64,000 nt of DNA from CAZEHJ01 sp964512485 (GTDB lineage Bacteria; Bacteroidota; Rhodothermia; Rhodothermales; UBA10348): contig CAZEHJ010000002.1 in assembly GCA_964512485.1 (NCBI GenBank), forward strand, positions 37,558 to 101,557, in the 5' to 3' direction. A model generated the notes under the pieces. That model was not told the origin of the DNA, did no database searches, and worked only from the letters and a program-made list of their open reading frames with translations. Below, piece after piece: positions 43,144 through 51,252 of this stretch. The position numbers and the translations under genes are program-made. Position 1 is the first letter of the stretch; each line of letters begins with the position of its first letter.

Positions 43144-44616
43144 ATGTTGAATCTGCAACAAAGACAATCTCTACAGCAGCGGCTTTCTCCGCAGCAGATT
43201 CAGTATATCAAGCTGCTTCAATTGCCCACACTCGCCCTGGAGCAGCGAATCAAGCAAGAACTTGAGATCAATCCCCTCCTGGAAGAAGGCGAGGAGATTC
43301 TGGACGATGTCCTCGACGAGCAGTCAGAAGATGATCAGTTCGACGACGTAGCCAATGAAGAGGATACATCTGAAGACGAGTACGAGTGGGAAGAACTGAT
43401 GGACACGGGGGACGATCTCTACGGTTATAAGGCGGCAGTAGATCAGGGCGATGATGAGGATCGCCGTGAAACGCCTCTGGTATCCATGAACAACCTGAGC
43501 GAAAGTCTCAGAGATCAGCTTTCGTTTCTGAATTTGAATGAGGAAGAAGAACTAATTGCCGAGCAGGTGATCGGCTCTATCGATGAGGACGGCTATCTGC
43601 GTCGACCTCTTGAATCGATTGTGGATGATGTCGCTTTCAATCAGGGCATTCTCCTTTCAGAAGAAGATGTAGAGGACGTACTTCAGCGGGTCCAACGATT
43701 GGAGCCGGTGGGTGTGGCGGCCAGAGACCTCCAGGAATGCCTTTTGATTCAGCTCAATATGCTTCCTGATGAGCTTGCCGGGCGTGATGTTGCCATCGAA
43801 ATGCTGACGCACACCTACAAGGCGTTCACCATGAAACACTTCGACCAGATCATGAGACGCCTCGGGATCGAGGGCCATGAACTGAAGGAAGCGTTCGAGT
43901 TGATTCAGCGTCTCGATCCGAAGCCCGGAGAAGGAGAATTCTCTGCTTCAGAGAACTATATCACTCCCGATTTTACAGTTCGCACTGAGGAAGACGAGTT
44001 TTTCATTTCCCTCAATTCCAGTAATGCGCCAGAATTGAGAGTGTCGAAGCAATACCAGCAGATGCTTGAAAAGGTGGTTGCGGACAAAAAGAAGGGCAGA
44101 CAGTCCTATGATGCCGAGACCCGCCAATTCCTGAAATCGAAATTCGAATCGGCACGTTGGTTCATCAACTCCATCAATCAGCGACGACAGACGATGCTGT
44201 CCGTCATGCACGCTATCGTGGATCAGCAAGAAGAGTTTTTCCGTCACGGTGAAGGGAATCTGAAGCCCATGATTCTCAAGGACATCGCGGAAATCATCAA
44301 AATGGACATTTCTACCATTTCACGCGTGGTAAATGGGAAATATGTCCAGACAGAGTTCGGGGTATACGAACTCAAACATTTTTTCTCTGAGGGACTTTCA
44401 ACGGATTCAGGAGAGGAGGTATCGAACAAGGAGGTTAAAGCCCTCATCGATCGAATAATCGGGGAAGAAGACAAAAACAAACCCCTCTCGGACCAGAAAA
44501 TTGCAACCATGCTGGAAGAAAAGGGGTTCCAGATTGCGAGGCGGACGGTCACCAAGTATCGGGAGCAACTCGGAATTCCAGTTGCCCGTTTGAGAAAAGA
44601 GATCGTACTGCCATAG
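43144..44616 (+). CDS. rpoN: RNA polymerase sigma-54 factor
   Basis: 490 residues. The Gln-rich activator-interacting region I is at 1-50 (LQQRQSLQQRLSPQQIQ), an acidic region II follows to about 110, then the core-binding domain. The C-terminal HTH and the RpoN box ARRTVTKYRE (465-474) are intact, so it should recognise -24/-12 promoters. It requires enhancer-binding ATPases, none of which is in view. It lies 6 bases after a DUF3109 gene and 55 bases before an aminotransferase gene. Confidence 0.97.
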   Translation: MLNLQQRQSLQQRLSPQQIQYIKLLQLPTLALEQRIKQELEINPLLEEGEEILDDVLDEQSEDDQFDDVANEEDTSEDEYEWEELMDTGDDLYGYKAAVDQGDDEDRRETPLVSMNNLSESLRDQLSFLNLNEEEELIAEQVIGSIDEDGYLRRPLESIVDDVAFNQGILLSEEDVEDVLQRVQRLEPVGVAARDLQECLLIQLNMLPDELAGRDVAIEMLTHTYKAFTMKHFDQIMRRLGIEGHELKEAFELIQRLDPKPGEGEFSASENYITPDFTVRTEEDEFFISLNSSNAPELRVSKQYQQMLEKVVADKKKGRQSYDAETRQFLKSKFESARWFINSINQRRQTMLSVMHAIVDQQEEFFRHGEGNLKPMILKDIAEIIKMDISTISRVVNGKYVQTEFGVYELKHFFSEGLSTDSGEEVSNKEVKALIDRIIGEEDKNKPLSDQKIATMLEEKGFQIARRTVTKYREQLGIPVARLRKEIVLP

Positions 44617-44671
44617 TTTTCGTTCTCCCGGACGCAAACGCCCGCTCTCTTACCAAGACCGAATAGTCAGC

Positions 44672-46138
44672 ATGTCCGCGCTTGAAGCATATTTCGAACC
44701 ATTTCGAAAAAACATTGTCGGTATCGATAAAACCTTTATCGGGCCGCACGGCGAGAAGCCCATCATCTACGCGGACTGGATAGCCAGCGGGAGATTGTAT
44801 GCGCCTATCGAGCGCCAGCTCTCGGAAGTCATCGGTCCATACGTCGGCAACACACATACCGAGACCTCCATTACCGGAACGTCGATGACCCGGGCCTACC
44901 GCGAAGCGCGTGATATCATCAAGCGTCATGTGGGGGCAGATGAGAACGACGTAATCATCGCGTCAGGATCCGGGATGACGGGAGTGATCAACAAGTTGCA
45001 GCGCATCATCGGTGTCCGCGTGCCCGAGCAGGTTGAGCCCTACATGGACATTCCGGATGAAAAGCGTCCGGTGGTGTTCATCACCCATATGGAGCATCAT
45101 TCCAATCACACGACGTGGCTGGAGTCCACCGCGGATCTCGTCTGGATCGACCCTGATCACGACGGATTGTGTGCAGCGGAAAACCTCAGAAGGGAGATCG
45201 TCAAATACGAAGGTCGACCGCTTATCGGCTCGTTTACGGCATGCTCGAACGTAACCGGCGTCGGTACACCCTACTTCGAGCTCGCCCGAATCATGCATGA
45301 GTATGGAGGATGGTGTTTCGTCGATTTTGCGGCCAATGCACCCTACGAAGATATTTGCATGCACCCCGGTGATCCGATGGAAAGCCTGGATGCCATTTTC
45401 TTTTCCCCGCACAAATTCCTCGGGGGCCCCGGATCGAGTGGGGTTATGGTCATCAATGCCAATCTGGACAAGAATCGTGTTCCTGATCATCCGGGAGGGG
45501 GGACGGTTGACTGGACCAATCCATGGGGCGAGCACAAATTTGTTCAGAATCTGGAGGATCGTGAAGACGGGGGAACGCCCGCATTCATGCAGACCATTCG
45601 GGCGGCGCTCTGTATCAGCCTGAAGGAAGAGATGGGTACCAAAAACATCATGGATCGAGAGCACGAACTATTGAAGGTCGCTCTTCCGAGACTGCGTTCT
45701 GTGCCTGGATTGCGAATCCTGGCTGATCATCTGGAAGACAGGCTCGGTGTGATTTCCTTTTATATCGAGGACGTGCACTACAACCTGATCGTGAAACTGC
45801 TCAACGACCGGTTCGGGATCCAGACGCGCGGTGGATGTTCTTGCGCTGGCACGTACGGTCATTATCTGCTGCACGTTGATCGCGCTCACTCGCAGTCCAT
45901 AACTGACCAGATCAGCGGTGGATTCCTGGCGAACAAGCCGGGATGGGTGCGTCTGTCGTTGCATCCCACCATGACGGATGCGGAACTCAACTCCATTTTG
46001 TCCGCGATCGAAGAGATTGCAGACAACGTCAGCGAGTGGGAAAAGGGCTACACCTACGATCCCCACACCAACGAGTATACCTGCACCGAGGGAAGCGACG
46101 GGGTCGATATCAGTACCTGGTTCAGCCTGTCATCCTGA
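44672..46138 (+). CDS. Class V aminotransferase, cysteine desulfurase/selenocysteine lyase-like
   Basis: 488 residues of PLP fold type I. The cofactor lysine is Lys248 in FFSPHKFLGGPG. A Cys pair in the RGGCSCAGTYGHYLL loop near residue 390 is where cysteine desulfurases carry their catalytic Cys. The protein is longer than IscS/SufS (about 400) because of inserts before the middle and at the C-terminus. The family is common in Bacteroidota, usually annotated only as aminotransferase class V; sulfur mobilisation is plausible but unproven. It may be transcribed with rpoN. Confidence 0.85.
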   Translation: MSALEAYFEPFRKNIVGIDKTFIGPHGEKPIIYADWIASGRLYAPIERQLSEVIGPYVGNTHTETSITGTSMTRAYREARDIIKRHVGADENDVIIASGSGMTGVINKLQRIIGVRVPEQVEPYMDIPDEKRPVVFITHMEHHSNHTTWLESTADLVWIDPDHDGLCAAENLRREIVKYEGRPLIGSFTACSNVTGVGTPYFELARIMHEYGGWCFVDFAANAPYEDICMHPGDPMESLDAIFFSPHKFLGGPGSSGVMVINANLDKNRVPDHPGGGTVDWTNPWGEHKFVQNLEDREDGGTPAFMQTIRAALCISLKEEMGTKNIMDREHELLKVALPRLRSVPGLRILADHLEDRLGVISFYIEDVHYNLIVKLLNDRFGIQTRGGCSCAGTYGHYLLHVDRAHSQSITDQISGGFLANKPGWVRLSLHPTMTDAELNSILSAIEEIADNVSEWEKGYTYDPHTNEYTCTEGSDGVDISTWFSLSS

Positions 46139-46188
46139 TCGCACAGGTTGGCCTCTGGATTCCGCCAGGGTGTTATTCGTCTCAGGGA

Positions 46189-48840
46189 TTATTCATACCT
46201 CAGGCTCTTCACCGGATCCATTCTGGATGCCTTCAATGCCTGATAGCTTACCGTGGCGAACGCGCACAGAAGAGAGATCAGGCCTGATGCCACGATCAGT
46301 GTCAAACCAATGTCGATCCGGTAGGCAAAACCTGACAGCCATGCATTCATGGCCAGCCAGGACAGCGGAGCCGCAACGAGGAAAGAAATCCCTACGAGCA
46401 CTACGATTTCTCGCGTGAGAAGTCTGACCACTCCCGGTCCGGTAGCTCCAAGCACCTTTCGAACGCCGATTTCCTTTGTGCGACGGGCGACAGTGAACGC
46501 AGTCAGGCCAAACAATCCGAGGCACGCAATGAGAATGGCGAGGCCCGTCGCAAGAGAGAAGACCTTTCCGAGGCGAATTTCGCTCTGGTAGAAATCGGTC
46601 AGTCTGTCTTCGAGGATGTTGTATTCAAACGGGTGCCCGGGATCGAATCGTTCTCCGATTTCACGCAGGCCAGCAATTGAAGCCCCAAAATCGGCCGAAG
46701 CGAGCCGAATAGTGAAATAATCGATTGCTCTGATGGGATTGAGATGGAATCCCAAGACCATCGGGCCAACCGATTCGTGGATGGATTTGAAGTTGAAGTC
46801 TTTCACGATGCCCACGACGGTGGGCTCGAATGTTTGGTCTGTCGCATTGCGCCGCAACGAGGATCCCGGTACATGCACCGCATCACCGACCCTGAGGTTC
46901 ATACTTCGGGCCGCCGCTTCGTTGATCAGCACCGCCATGGAATCTGCCTTCGAGTCCAGCGAAATATTACGCCCGTCTACAATCGACATACCATAGGTGT
47001 CGATGAACCGATCATCAATTGAGATGAAGTGGGATCGAACGAAAGAATCGTCTCCAGAGTCAACTGAGCGGACATCAATTTCAGAAATACCCTTCCAGTC
47101 ACCAGGAACGCGCGACGAAACAGAGACATTGACTACCTCAGAAAGGGAAGCGTATTCATCCACGATCGTCTCAAAGTTCGCACGAACACCGCCATCGTTT
47201 ATGTCCACGATCACTAGCTGCTCCTCATCAAATCCGAGGTTCATTTCCTGGACGTACTGCATCTGCTGATAGACGATCAGGCTGGCGATGATCAGGCCGA
47301 TTGACAGAGCGAACTGGGAGACCACCAGGCTTTGCCGCAGTCGTGGAGCACCGGATTTGGCTTCAACGCGTCCCTTCAAGACGGTCACAGGGTTGAATCG
47401 GGAAAGAAAAAGTGCTGGGTAAAAGCCCGATAGAAAACCGATTAAAAGAGTGAGTCCGAGAATGGCCACGATAAATGTGGGTTCAAAGACATCTGCCATA
47501 TCGAATGATTTGGCCGTGATGGAGTTGAATGCAGGAAGCGCGGCGTTAGCCACGAAGAGCGAAGAAATCAGCGCAAGACCAACCAGGACGGTAGATTCGC
47601 TGAAGAACTGCCGTGCTACCTGGGAGCGGTTTGCACCAACGGCCTTTCTCATGCCGATCTCCCGCGATCGCCTGATCGAGCCTGCGGTGGTCATGTTTGT
47701 GTAGTTGATGACGGCGATGAACATGATGAACGCTGCAATCAAGGCAAACAGCCAGAGAGATGTTCGGGAAGCTTCGCCCTGGTTTAATTCCGACACGATT
47801 TGAGCGGAGCCAAAGTGTACATCCTGCATTGGCTGAAGAATGAGTTCGGATGCCGCAGATTCTTCCTCAGACCGGCGTTCAGCGGCAATGGCAGAAAACT
47901 TCTGCTGAACGACATCGAGATCAGCCTCGGCGTTCAACAAGAAATAGGTGTGGGTGAATGATCCTCGATCCCAAGCCTGGATGAATTCACGTGTGTTCTC
48001 AAGCGACTCATAGGTTTTCAGTGAGACCAGCATGCTGAAATCAACATGCGAGTTCACGGGTGGGTCTTCGATAATGCCCGTCACCGTGAAATCTCCCTCA
48101 CGTTCGAGCGATATTGTTTTCCCCATGGGATCAATCGATCCGAAATAGCGGAGAGCGGCACTTTCGGTCAGAATGAGGGTCCACGGCTCAGACAGGACCG
48201 TCTCGGCACTTCCACGCAGGAGCTGAAAGTCGAAAATATCGAAGAAAGAGGCGTCGACATACAGGTAGGCACCTTCATAGAAACGTGCCTGTTCGGTTTC
48301 AACAGTCTGTCGTCCGATCGCAAAACTGGAAAACATGCGAACGGCGGATTCAACTTCGGGAATCTGTTCCAACGCAGTCAGTGCCGCTCCAGGAGGGGCC
48401 AGCCCAAGGATCTGTTCCTGACCATCCGCACCGATGCGTTGATCGATGACACGAACGATTCTGTCAGATTTGGAATGGAAAGCGTCGAATGACAATTCAT
48501 CCCGGACAAATAGCATGATCAGGATACATGCTGCCATTCCTACAGCCAGTCCTCCCATGTTGATGGCCGCAAAGCCCGGGTTTCTCCGAAGAGATCGGAC
48601 GGAGACCTTGAGATTGGTTACGAACATTACGGAATTCCAGATCAATTTTTCTTTGAGTCGGTCGGGTAGAAGTGTAAGAGTCTGACGACGGTACCACCGA
48701 CGAGCCTGAGTCGGGCCTTCCGTTGCTGCTATCCGATGAAAGGCTTCTTCGAAGTCGCCGGCAGGTGTATTCCACACATCAGCCAGAAGCCAGTTGAGAA
48801 GAGCCGCGCTGATTTTTGGAGGTTGGTTTTTGCTACTCAT
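46189..48840 (-). CDS. ABC transporter permease, MacB/FtsX family
   Basis: 883 residues. A soluble N-terminal prefix (about 1-75) precedes helix 1 (GGLAVGMAACILIMLFV), then a MacB-like periplasmic domain, three helices in the middle, a second periplasmic domain and three C-terminal helices with the FtsX motif KEIGVRKVLGAT. Both FtsX halves are therefore in one chain, as in the large duplicated permeases of Bacteroidota. No ATPase gene is adjacent. Its start overlaps the stop of a PadR regulator (ATGA), a pairing typical of this permease class. It probably exports or extracts a lipophilic or peptide substrate. Confidence 0.88.
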   Translation of the reverse strand: MSSKNQPPKISAALLNWLLADVWNTPAGDFEEAFHRIAATEGPTQARRWYRRQTLTLLPDRLKEKLIWNSVMFVTNLKVSVRSLRRNPGFAAINMGGLAVGMAACILIMLFVRDELSFDAFHSKSDRIVRVIDQRIGADGQEQILGLAPPGAALTALEQIPEVESAVRMFSSFAIGRQTVETEQARFYEGAYLYVDASFFDIFDFQLLRGSAETVLSEPWTLILTESAALRYFGSIDPMGKTISLEREGDFTVTGIIEDPPVNSHVDFSMLVSLKTYESLENTREFIQAWDRGSFTHTYFLLNAEADLDVVQQKFSAIAAERRSEEESAASELILQPMQDVHFGSAQIVSELNQGEASRTSLWLFALIAAFIMFIAVINYTNMTTAGSIRRSREIGMRKAVGANRSQVARQFFSESTVLVGLALISSLFVANAALPAFNSITAKSFDMADVFEPTFIVAILGLTLLIGFLSGFYPALFLSRFNPVTVLKGRVEAKSGAPRLRQSLVVSQFALSIGLIIASLIVYQQMQYVQEMNLGFDEEQLVIVDINDGGVRANFETIVDEYASLSEVVNVSVSSRVPGDWKGISEIDVRSVDSGDDSFVRSHFISIDDRFIDTYGMSIVDGRNISLDSKADSMAVLINEAAARSMNLRVGDAVHVPGSSLRRNATDQTFEPTVVGIVKDFNFKSIHESVGPMVLGFHLNPIRAIDYFTIRLASADFGASIAGLREIGERFDPGHPFEYNILEDRLTDFYQSEIRLGKVFSLATGLAILIACLGLFGLTAFTVARRTKEIGVRKVLGATGPGVVRLLTREIVVLVGISFLVAAPLSWLAMNAWLSGFAYRIDIGLTLIVASGLISLLCAFATVSYQALKASRMDPVKSLRYE

Positions 48841-49172
48841 GCCAGACCTCCTCTTGCGGCGAGATCGGGAAGTCCCTCTCTCATGGCTGCTTCGACCAGA
48901 CGTACACGATTAAGCGCCTCGACTCCTTTTTCTGTGAGTTCATAGAGTCGCTTTTTCCTGCCGCCGCGTTCCGGGGTAGAACCTCCGATCACAGACGTCA
49001 GCAATCGTTTGCGGTGGAGTCGCTCGAGAGGAGTATAGATGGAGCCCAGAGACCAGGCATATCCGGTTATTCGGGAGATTTCCTCCTGAATAGCCAGGCT
49101 GTAGGCGTCCTTTTGCAGTCTCCAGACGGCAAGAAGAACGAATTCCTCAGATCGGGTCAGCAGTTTCAGCAT
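48837..49172 (-). CDS. PadR family transcriptional regulator
   Basis: 111 residues from the ATG at 49172; the frame extends eight codons to a TTG that falls in a TTGACA sequence and is less likely. The winged helix is seen in TRSEEFVLLAVWRLQKDAYS, with the recognition region GYAWSLGSIYTPLERLHRKRLL and the wing RGGRKKRLYELTEKG. It probably represses its own operon and the permease it is coupled to. An inverted repeat just upstream is a candidate operator. Confidence 0.9.
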   Translation of the reverse strand: MLKLLTRSEEFVLLAVWRLQKDAYSLAIQEEISRITGYAWSLGSIYTPLERLHRKRLLTSVIGGSTPERGGRKKRLYELTEKGVEALNRVRLVEAAMREGLPDLAARGGLA

Positions 49173-49180
49173 TGAATCGG

Positions 49181-49195
49181 TGACAGATAGTGTCA
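49181..49195. promoter_or_regulatory. Candidate PadR operator
   Basis: TGACA-N5-TGTCA, a perfect inverted repeat 8 bases before the PadR ATG and overlapping TTGACA on the minus strand. The position suits autoregulation by steric block. Confidence 0.45.
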
Positions 49196-49241
49196 AGTTC
49201 CAGATAATGGAAATTGGTATACGGGTGTTTCAGGGTATGTT

Positions 49242-49259
49242 TCGTTTTCCGGAAAACGA
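49242..49259. promoter_or_regulatory. Perfect 18-base palindrome
   Basis: TCGTTTTCCGGAAAACGA reads the same on both strands. It lies 70 bases upstream of the PadR start. With no loop it is more likely a protein-binding site than a hairpin. Confidence 0.5.
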
Positions 49260-49329
49260 TTTTATCGCTTGGAATTATGTGTTTAGAACCGGGGATATCG
49301 GGTAATTGCCCCGGATATGAGTGATTGAG

Positions 49330-49359
49330 CTGGTTCAGGCTGGTTCAGGCTGGTTCAGG
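49330..49359. repeat. Three perfect 10-base direct repeats
   Basis: CTGGTTCAGG occurs three times in tandem, one helical turn apart, followed by GCTG. No gene overlaps it. Confidence 0.7.
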
Positions 49360-49454
49360 GCTGAATGCACCATGAATGTGTCCACATCTGCATACGCTGT
49401 CCAGATTCGAAGTCACCGTTTCGGGAAAAACACGCAGGTATTCGGTCGTTTTTT

Positions 49455-49497
49455 CCGTTTTGAAGGGGGTGGACGTGTTTCTGCCCTTCCAAAACGG
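49455..49497. other. Long inverted repeat, possible RNA hairpin
   Basis: CCGTTTTGAAGGG (49455-49467) pairs with CCCTTCCAAAACGG (49484-49497) with one bulge and a 16-base loop. It could be an RNA stem or the core of a small inverted-repeat element. The rest of 49197-49756 has no convincing gene. Confidence 0.5.
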
Positions 49498-49523
49498 TCT
49501 GTGGCTCGCAAGAAATGAGCTAA

Positions 49524-49544
49524 ATGTAACAATTACAGTTACAT
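49524..49544. promoter_or_regulatory. Inverted repeat, candidate operator
   Basis: ATGTAAC and GTTACAT flank a 7-base AT-rich spacer. It lies 212 bases upstream of the orphan 88-residue gene and next to the TATATA-like stretch at 49544-49548, so it may be an operator for that gene's promoter. Confidence 0.45.
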
Positions 49545-49756
49545 ATATACAGTTTTGAGGCCTGTTTAGGCGTCGTCTTTTCAAGGGAAAGGGGCCGAAA
49601 ACCTGATTTTTCGTGGTTGTTGCAGTTATGCATGACATTCGTTTCGTGTCAAAATCGAAAACAGGCGCGGTATTTGTCTTTGATCTGACCAGTTCATCGG
49701 ACACCGCGTCGCAAACACAACCAAACGACCCCAGGTCATAGTTGAGGATCAACGAC

Positions 49757-50023
49757 ATGCAGACTTCCGCAAATGGTATTGCCACTGGTATTAACAGGAC
49801 TTCGTTTTCTGTTCTTCTCGCTCGGTACATGAGGGGACAGATCGGCGAACCTGCCTGGAAAAAACTGATGGCAATATTCGACGCAGAAGGAGTAACGTCG
49901 GGAGAGCGTATGGCTTACGCTCGATTCATGAACGATATGCTCGCCGAGCGCGAGCGGATGTTCATGAGTATTCCTGCCGGCGACGAAGCAACGGGAATTC
50001 TTTCCGACATCCGTGCAAATTGA
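49757..50023 (+). CDS. Small protein of unknown function
   Basis: 88 residues from the ATG at 49757, which has GAGGA 8 bases before it; a TTG five codons earlier is less likely. The sequence is soluble and mostly helical by eye, Met-rich in its second half (ERMAYARFMNDMLAERERMFM), with no Cys and no signal peptide. I do not recognise a family. It stands alone between a repeat-rich 584-base upstream region and a structured downstream region with a strong terminator. Its dense regulatory surroundings are the most notable thing about it. Confidence 0.7.
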   Translation: MQTSANGIATGINRTSFSVLLARYMRGQIGEPAWKKLMAIFDAEGVTSGERMAYARFMNDMLAERERMFMSIPAGDEATGILSDIRAN

Positions 50024-50095
50024 AAGACTCGTAGGGTGAATGATGCACAGTAAACTGATACTGAACCTGAAGATTTAAAGCTACCTCCTCCAGCT

Positions 50096-50138
50096 GGTGA
50101 GCCCCCGTTTTATTTTGGTGGGTGGGGCGGGGATCACC
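50096..50138 (+). ncRNA. Stem-loop element, possible small RNA or structured 3' UTR
   Basis: GGTGAGCCCCCG (50096-50107) can pair with CGGGGATCACC (50128-50138), leaving a T/G-rich loop and one internal mismatch. ACCTCCTCC (50083-50091), similar to the 16S anti-Shine-Dalgarno end, lies just before it. A terminator follows at 50154. Together this could be the 3' UTR of the 88-residue gene or an independent RNA. Confidence 0.35.
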
Positions 50139-50153
50139 GATCTTCAGAGTATG

Positions 50154-50189
50154 CGCCGAGCGGCTAACTACCGCTCGGCGTTTTCTTTT
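50154..50189 (+). terminator. Intrinsic terminator
   Basis: CGCCGAGCGG and CCGCTCGGCG form a perfect 10-base-pair stem with a 7-base loop, followed directly by TTTTCTTTT. It ends transcription from the 88-residue gene or the putative RNA before it. Confidence 0.9.
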
Positions 50190-50191
50190 GA

Positions 50192-50226
50192 GGCAACTTC
50201 AATTCCAGTTGCCGTCGCCTGGAATT
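50192..50226 (+). promoter_or_regulatory. Two mutually exclusive hairpins, possible leader switch
   Basis: GGCAACT/AGTTGCC (50192-50198 with 50207-50213) and AATTCCAG/CTGGAATT (50201-50208 with 50219-50226) are both perfect and share bases 50207-50208 and loop sequence, so only one can form. They lie about 105 bases before the HMG-CoA-lyase-family gene. Confidence 0.35.
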
Positions 50227-50330
50227 CCGGGTGGACGGTATTTTGCCTTCAGGATCGCATATTCCGGTGTTGGTAGTATATCCCGCCGTTGGTAGTATGT
50301 GATCGCGTATCACCAATTCACCGATGGATC

Positions 50331-51227
50331 TTGAGTAAACCCGATACCTTCCCGGCCAGTGCCCTTCTCTGCGAGGTTGGACCGAGGGATGGATTCCAGT
50401 TCGAATCCGTCCCGATTCCCACTTCTCTCAAGGTGAAGACCATTCAAGAGTTGATCGATGCGGGTCTGAAGCGGATCCAGATGACCTCGTTCGTACATCC
50501 CGAGCGCGTACCCCAGATGGCGGACGCCGAGGAGATAGTTGCGGCGTTTATCGACCAGAATGAGGTTGTTGTATCTGGTCTTGCGCTAAATGAGCGTGGA
50601 GTTCGGCGCGCAGCGGCATCGGGTCTCAAGGTAGTGGACCTGTCCATCGCCACGAATGAGGTGCACGGTCGTGACAACGCCAACATGTCCCTCGATGAAG
50701 GCGTCGCTCAGGCTGAGAGGATGATTGATGCCGCGCTCGCGGAAAGCCTCGAAGTCCAACTTGGATTGCAGACGGTCTGGGGATACAACGAGGCGGGTGA
50801 TACTCCCCTTGATACGATTCTCGAACTGGCGCGGAGATTTGCGGGGCGGGGGTTGGAGTCGTTCTCTCTCGCTGATTCGACGGGACTAGGCAATCCGGTT
50901 TCAATCAGGAAAACCGTTGAGGCCGTTTCTCAAGTGATGGACGCACCTCTCGTGCTGCATCTGCACGATACGCGGGGCATGGGCATCGCCAATATTGTCG
51001 CGGCGTTGGAGGCGGGAATCACGCGATTCGATACCTCTCTGGGCGGTCTCGGCGGATGCCCCTTCATTCCCGGGGCTACGGGCAACGTGGCGACCGAAGA
51101 CGTTGTTTATGCTCTTGAACAGCTTGGTGTGGAAACGGGCATCGACAGGAGGAATGTAGCTGCGGCTTCGCGCCGCATCTCCGAACATGTTGGTCATCCG
51201 TTATCGGGAAAGCTATATCGTCTTTAG
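50331..51227 (+). CDS. Hydroxymethylglutaryl-CoA lyase family protein
   Basis: 298 residues from a TTG at 50331, matching family length; the frame is open to a TTG at 50289 and has no ATG in the conserved N-terminus. HMGL-like TIM barrel: CEVGPRDGFQFE at the start (Arg and Asp of the active site), LVLHLHDTRGMGIAN with the metal-binding His-x-His, and GGLGGCPFIPGATGNVATED with the active-site Cys. It would split HMG-CoA to acetyl-CoA and acetoacetate in leucine breakdown, although related lyases use other acyl-CoAs. It is convergent with gcvP, 25 bases away. Confidence 0.87.
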   Translation: MSKPDTFPASALLCEVGPRDGFQFESVPIPTSLKVKTIQELIDAGLKRIQMTSFVHPERVPQMADAEEIVAAFIDQNEVVVSGLALNERGVRRAAASGLKVVDLSIATNEVHGRDNANMSLDEGVAQAERMIDAALAESLEVQLGLQTVWGYNEAGDTPLDTILELARRFAGRGLESFSLADSTGLGNPVSIRKTVEAVSQVMDAPLVLHLHDTRGMGIANIVAALEAGITRFDTSLGGLGGCPFIPGATGNVATEDVVYALEQLGVETGIDRRNVAAASRRISEHVGHPLSGKLYRL

Positions 51228-51252
51228 CTCAGCCGCGTCCGGCCCCGTCAGA

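Noticed and set aside
49173..49196. TTG at 49196 as the PadR start
   Set aside because: It would lie in the TTGACA/inverted-repeat element and adds eight residues outside the conserved winged helix; the ATG at 49172 fits better.
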